DNA from: VGSZ01 sp044349155
GTDB lineage: Bacteria > Myxococcota > UBA727 > VGSZ01
NCBI GenBank assembly: GCA_044349155.1
Contig: JBIKRQ010000094.1
Coordinates: 1 to 18,702 of the forward strand
DNA: 18,702 nucleotides
Reading direction: 5' to 3'
Shown here: positions 16,095 to 18,702 of the stretch, in pieces
How the letters are laid out: every line of letters begins with the position of its first letter
Position numbering within the stretch: the first letter of the stretch is position 1
Notes under the pieces: generated by a model
Database searches by the model: none
What the model saw: only the letters and a program-made list of their open reading frames with translations
Told to the model about the DNA's origin: nothing
Translations under genes and position numbers: made by a program

Positions 16095-16119
16095 AAAAAA
16101 AGCCCGCCGAAGCGGGCTT
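16095..16119 (-). terminator. Intrinsic (rho-independent) terminator of the superoxide dismutase gene
   Basis: On the minus strand AAGCCCGC, a TTCG tetraloop and GCGGGCTT form a perfect 8-bp stem (16100-16119), followed by a run of seven T (16101 down to 16095). It begins 35 nt after the dismutase stop codon. This is a textbook terminator and suggests that the four-helix membrane protein gene has its own promoter within 16006-16094. Confidence 0.92.
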
Positions 16120-16153
16120 GTTTCTCGACGTCGTGCAGACGTGCGGGCCGTGC

Positions 16154-16786
16154 TCAGGCCGAAGCGCCAGGCAGCAACGCATCGGACTTCTTCGCCGTCG
16201 CCACGCGGGCGGCGATGTCGTCCCAGTTCCACAGGTTCCACAGGGCGTCGAAGAACTCGGCCTTGCGGTTTTGGTACTGCAGGTACCAGGCGTGCTCCCA
16301 CGCATCGGCGACCATCACGGGCGTGCCGCCGACGGTGAAGTTGCTCTGGTGGTCGTAGATCTGGGTGATCACGAGCTTGCCCAGCACGGGCTCCCACACC
16401 ACAGCGCCCCAGCCCGAGCCGAACACCGTCGAGGCGGCGGCGTTGAGCTGCTTCTTGAACGCATCGAAGCTGCCGAAGTCTTTGGTGATCTGGGCCGCGA
16501 GGTCGCCCGTGGGCTCACCGCCGCCGCCGTGCTTCAGGTTCTTCCAGAAGATCGAATGCAGCACGTGGCCAGCGACGTTGAACGCGAGGGCGCGCTCGAG
16601 GTGCGGGATGCTCGCGAAGTCGCCCTTGGTGCGCGCGTCTTCGAGCTTTTCGAGCATCGCGTTGGCGTTCGTGACGTAGGCGGCGTGGTGCTTGCCGTGG
16701 TGCAGCTCGACGATCTGCTTTTGCATGTGGGGCTCGAGCGCGTCGGTTGCGTAGCCGAGTTCAGGAAGGGTGTACTTGGCGGGCAT
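16154..16786 (-). CDS. Superoxide dismutase, Fe/Mn family
   Basis: A 210-aa cytoplasmic enzyme (no signal peptide) that dismutates superoxide. Metal ligands are His29 in ELHHGKHHAAY, His77 in GHVLHSIFW, and Asp161 and His165 in DAWEHAWYLQYQNRKAEF. The outer-sphere region is mixed. Gly occupies the position of the E. coli Fe-type Gln (NVAGHVLH), while His146 lies in IYDHQSNF, as in mycobacterial and archaeal enzymes. Metal preference is thus unclear, and a cambialistic enzyme is possible. The end-to-end pattern recalls Mycobacterium SodA. GGAGG lies six bases upstream of the ATG at 16786. The gene is closed by the intrinsic terminator 35 nt downstream and is divergent from infA. Confidence 0.95.
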   Translation of the reverse strand: MPAKYTLPELGYATDALEPHMQKQIVELHHGKHHAAYVTNANAMLEKLEDARTKGDFASIPHLERALAFNVAGHVLHSIFWKNLKHGGGGEPTGDLAAQITKDFGSFDAFKKQLNAAASTVFGSGWGAVVWEPVLGKLVITQIYDHQSNFTVGGTPVMVADAWEHAWYLQYQNRKAEFFDALWNLWNWDDIAARVATAKKSDALLPGASA

Positions 16787-16956
16787 CGGGGGCCTCCGGC
16801 TGGGTGGGTTCTGGTTGTTCGGACAGTGGTGCCGACGACGACGCACGGGGCGCGAGGCCGGCGGCTGTGAGATGCACGAACGCCCGCTGGGTAGCACGAT
16901 CTCGGTGACATCGTCGACATCGGGCAGGTTTTCAGCGGCCGGCGCACTCCGATGCG
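16787..16956. other. Intergenic stretch upstream of the superoxide dismutase gene
   Basis: This 170-nt stretch of the dismutase/infA divergent region holds no gene I can support. It should contain the dismutase promoter, which I cannot place. A GACATCG direct repeat (16908-16914 and 16917-16923) brackets GTCGAC; its significance is unknown. Confidence 0.4.
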
Positions 16957-16984
16957 TTGACGGACCGAGGTACATCGGTACAGT
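16957..16984 (+). promoter_or_regulatory. Candidate sigma-70-type promoter of infA
   Basis: TTGACG (16957-16962) and TACAGT (16979-16984) are separated by 16 nt and resemble the -35 and -10 consensus. A 5-bp inverted repeat, ACCGA and TCGGT (16964-16979), lies in the spacer. A 7-bp inverted repeat, CGCGGCG and CGCCGCG (16985-17010), follows at once and would lie at the expected start of the transcript. The prediction is by eye, and spacing is slightly short of the 17-nt optimum. Confidence 0.45.
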
Positions 16985-17062
16985 CGCGGCGGCTTTCCCA
17001 TATCGCCGCGGTTCGTCGACCACCTTCGGACCGCCACGCGTAACGACGAACCCGGATGCTGG

Positions 17063-17281
17063 ATGTCTCGCGAAGATCAGATTGAAGTCGACGGTACGGT
17101 CCGCGAAGTGCTGCAGGGCGGCATGTTCCGCGTGCAGCTCGAAAACGGCCACGAAGTGCTCGCCTACACCTCGGGCAAGATGCGCAAGTACACGATCCGC
17201 ATCGTGCTTGGCGACAAGGTGAAGGTCGCGCTCTCGCCGTACGACCTCACAAAGGGCCGTGTCATCTTCCGCGCCCGCTGA
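17063..17281 (+). CDS. infA: Translation initiation factor IF-1
   Basis: A 72-aa ribosomal A-site-binding initiation factor, a single S1-like OB-fold. The family is evident along the whole length: MSREDQIEVDGTVREVLQGG, then FRVQLENGHEVLAYTSGKMRKYTIRI, GDKVKVALSPYDLTKGRVIFR. Length is exactly the bacterial norm. The ATG at 17063 has only a weak GGAT-type upstream signal. A promoter candidate and a 5'-UTR hairpin lie at 16957-17010. The infA stop overlaps the possible GTG start of the sulfatase-family gene by 23 nt, an unusual partner for infA. Confidence 0.96.
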   Translation: MSREDQIEVDGTVREVLQGGMFRVQLENGHEVLAYTSGKMRKYTIRIVLGDKVKVALSPYDLTKGRVIFRAR

Positions 17282-18702
17282 AGGCTCTCCACGCGCTCCC
17301 GCAGCCCTCGGCGTCGTCGCCGTGCTGTGCGGAGCGCTGGTGTTCAAGCTCGCCACCGCGGCCACGTTGTCGTTTTCTGCCGACAGCGCGCCGGGCGTTT
17401 TCTCGATCATCGCGCATCTTGCGGCTGGCTTCGGCAGCGACCTTGTCGTCGTCGTACCCCTGCTGCTGCTCGCGTCCGTTGCCCCGCGTCTTTCAGCGGT
17501 GGCTGGCGTGTGTGGCGCCGTCCTCGTCGTCCTGCAGGTCTACTTCGGCGTCGCCTTCGGCAGCCCGGCCACGTGGCATCTGCTCGCCTATGGCGGTGCA
17601 GTCGACGTGCGGCTGCTCGATGCGCGCGCGCTGGCCGCCGTTGCTGGTGGTGCCGTCGTCGTCGTCGCCACCACCTTCGCGTTCCGCCGTACACCGCGTC
17701 GAACATTGTGGGTCGTGTGCGGCGTGCTCGGCGTGTGCGCGATCGTCGGCCGGGTGGTCGACGACGGGAGCAGTGACGCGCTTGGGCTGTCGCGCTCGCC
17801 CCTGCTGGCCCTCGTGCCTGCCCAGCACCACGACAGCAACAGCGACGCCGTCCACGACGTCAGCGCCCTCGATCCCGAACCACCCGCGCGCCGCGCCCCC
17901 GTCGTTGTCACCGGCGAACGCCCGCGCCACGTCGTGCTGTTCATCTCGGAGTCGACCGCGAGCCGCTTCGTCAACACCACCACGATGCCCACGTTGTCGG
18001 CCCTCGCTGCCGACCACGGCCTGAGCTTCGTCGACCACGTCGCCGAGAGCCCGGTGAGCATCAAGGCGCTGTTCTCGCTGTTGTGTGGTGTGCCGCCGCT
18101 GCCCGACGCAACGCTTGAAACGTCGTCGTCACTGGCGCGTCTCGACTGTGCCTCGCTGCCCGAAGTGTTGTCGGCGGCGGGCTTCGACGCGGGCTTGTTT
18201 CACGGCGGCTACTTCGCGTTCACCGACAAGCGTGCGTTGTTGAACGAGCGCGGATTTTCGCGCCTCGTCGACGGCGAAGACATCAGCAGCGACCACTGGC
18301 ACAACGGCTGGGGGACCGACGATCGCGTCGTGGTCGATGAAGCCCTCGCCTTCCTCGATGCCCGCACCGACCAGGCCCGCAGCAGCTTCATCGTCGTCGT
18401 CCCCCTCGTGCCGCACCACGAGTACTTCCTGCCGCCCGATGCGCCGCAGCCCTTCGGCACTGGCTCGATGATCGCGCGCTACAAAAACGGCCTGCACTTC
18501 GCCGATGATGTGTTGCGCCGCCTTGTCGACGGCTACAAAGCGCGCGGCCTCTACGACGACAGCGTGTTCGTCGTCGTCGGCGACCACGGCGAAGCGTTCG
18601 ACGAACACCCGCGCAACCGCCTGCACGGCACGTTCTTGTTCGAAGAGAACCTCCGCGCGCCCCTCGTGATCCACAGCCCGCGCGCGCTGCCGGCGGGAGC
18701 GC
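17259..18702 (+). CDS. Membrane-anchored sulfatase-family hydrolase/transferase, 3'-truncated by the window
   Basis: 481 residues are visible and the frame is open to the window edge. The N-terminal half has about five hydrophobic helices (17-38, 47-72, 80-101, 124-142, 149-166). A linker (170-222) leads to an alkaline phosphatase-superfamily sulfatase-like domain beginning RHVVLFISEST (Glu231 as likely metal ligand). SPVSIKALFSLLCG (264-277) is the nucleophile region, lacking the C/S-x-P-x-R sulfatase signature. Metal-binding motifs VVGDHGEAFDEH (Asp442, His443) and NRLHG (His456) follow. The layout resembles LtaS/phosphoethanolamine-transferase-like enzymes that modify lipids or glycans at the outer membrane face. 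The GTG at 17259 overlaps infA by 23 nt; the start is uncertain, and a later GTG near 17320 would shorten the first helix. Confidence 0.82.
   Translation, partial: MSSSAPAEGSPRAPAALGVVAVLCGALVFKLATAATLSFSADSAPGVFSIIAHLAAGFGSDLVVVVPLLLLASVAPRLSAVAGVCGAVLVVLQVYFGVAFGSPATWHLLAYGGAVDVRLLDARALAAVAGGAVVVVATTFAFRRTPRRTLWVVCGVLGVCAIVGRVVDDGSSDALGLSRSPLLALVPAQHHDSNSDAVHDVSALDPEPPARRAPVVVTGERPRHVVLFISESTASRFVNTTTMPTLSALAADHGLSFVDHVAESPVSIKALFSLLCGVPPLPDATLETSSSLARLDCASLPEVLSAAGFDAGLFHGGYFAFTDKRALLNERGFSRLVDGEDISSDHWHNGWGTDDRVVVDEALAFLDARTDQARSSFIVVVPLVPHHEYFLPPDAPQPFGTGSMIARYKNGLHFADDVLRRLVDGYKARGLYDDSVFVVVGDHGEAFDEHPRNRLHGTFLFEENLRAPLVIHSPRALPAGA

Noticed and set aside
16006..16305. An N-terminal extension of the four-helix membrane protein reading NKPASAGFF
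   Set aside because: It translates the intrinsic terminator and repeat copy B, and overlaps the superoxide dismutase gene. A well-placed ribosome binding site supports the ATG at 16005.

Overview
This is a GC-rich, densely packed bacterial chromosomal segment with strong G/C preference at third codon positions and several GTG starts. Housekeeping genes (infA, rnhA, folK, mgtE, Fe/Mn superoxide dismutase) sit beside exported lipoproteins, an FG-GAP repeat protein, a transmembrane CheA-like kinase and a lipoprotein glycosidase. That mix suggests a Gram-negative environmental bacterium, perhaps Myxococcota/deltaproteobacterial. This assignment is inference only: no rRNA or other strong lineage marker is present. 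I see no tRNA, rRNA, CRISPR array, transposase or phage gene.

Layout. 1-115: no assignable gene, one strong hairpin. 116-1543 (-): FAD-linked oxidase of the GlcD/D-lactate dehydrogenase type. 1706-4030 (+): sterol desaturase-family hydroxylase, CurA-like NADP-dependent reductase, ArsR-family regulator. 4023-12365 (-): six co-directional genes separated by only 34 to 96 nt. Read 5' to 3' they are a CheA-like membrane kinase (frameshifted), a GH31 lipoprotein glycosidase, an EamA transporter, an alpha/beta hydrolase, an FG-GAP repeat exported protein (frameshifted) and a questin oxidase-like protein. 12594-14921 (+): mgtE-rnhA-folK, overlapping or nearly touching. 14934-16786 (-): small lipoprotein, 67-aa protein, four-helix membrane protein and superoxide dismutase, with a textbook intrinsic terminator after the dismutase gene. 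17063-18702 (+): infA, overlapped at its end by a membrane sulfatase-family gene that runs off the window.

How the genes may work together. The kinase and GH31 enzyme are adjacent and co-directional, so a sensing/glycan-use link is possible but unproven. The desaturase, CurA-like reductase, questin oxidase-like protein and alpha/beta hydrolase are all plausible enzymes for lipid or aromatic small molecules. The ArsR-type regulator lies between the two arms, converging with the questin oxidase gene by 8 nt. mgtE-rnhA-folK looks like a convenience operon.

Most notable points: two genes on the same strand each carry an apparent single extra base that splits the reading frame (near 5552-5555 and 11000-11029); an intergenic sequence of about 25 bp occurs twice, 14 kb apart, each time next to a GC hairpin and upstream of a minus-strand gene; a YihQ-like GH31 enzyme lacks the recognisable sulfoquinovose-binding segment; and a palindrome cluster covers the possible starts of the desaturase gene. 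I did not find a clearly new multi-gene system. The best candidates for something undescribed are the kinase/GH31 pair and the questin oxidase/CurA/desaturase neighbourhood.
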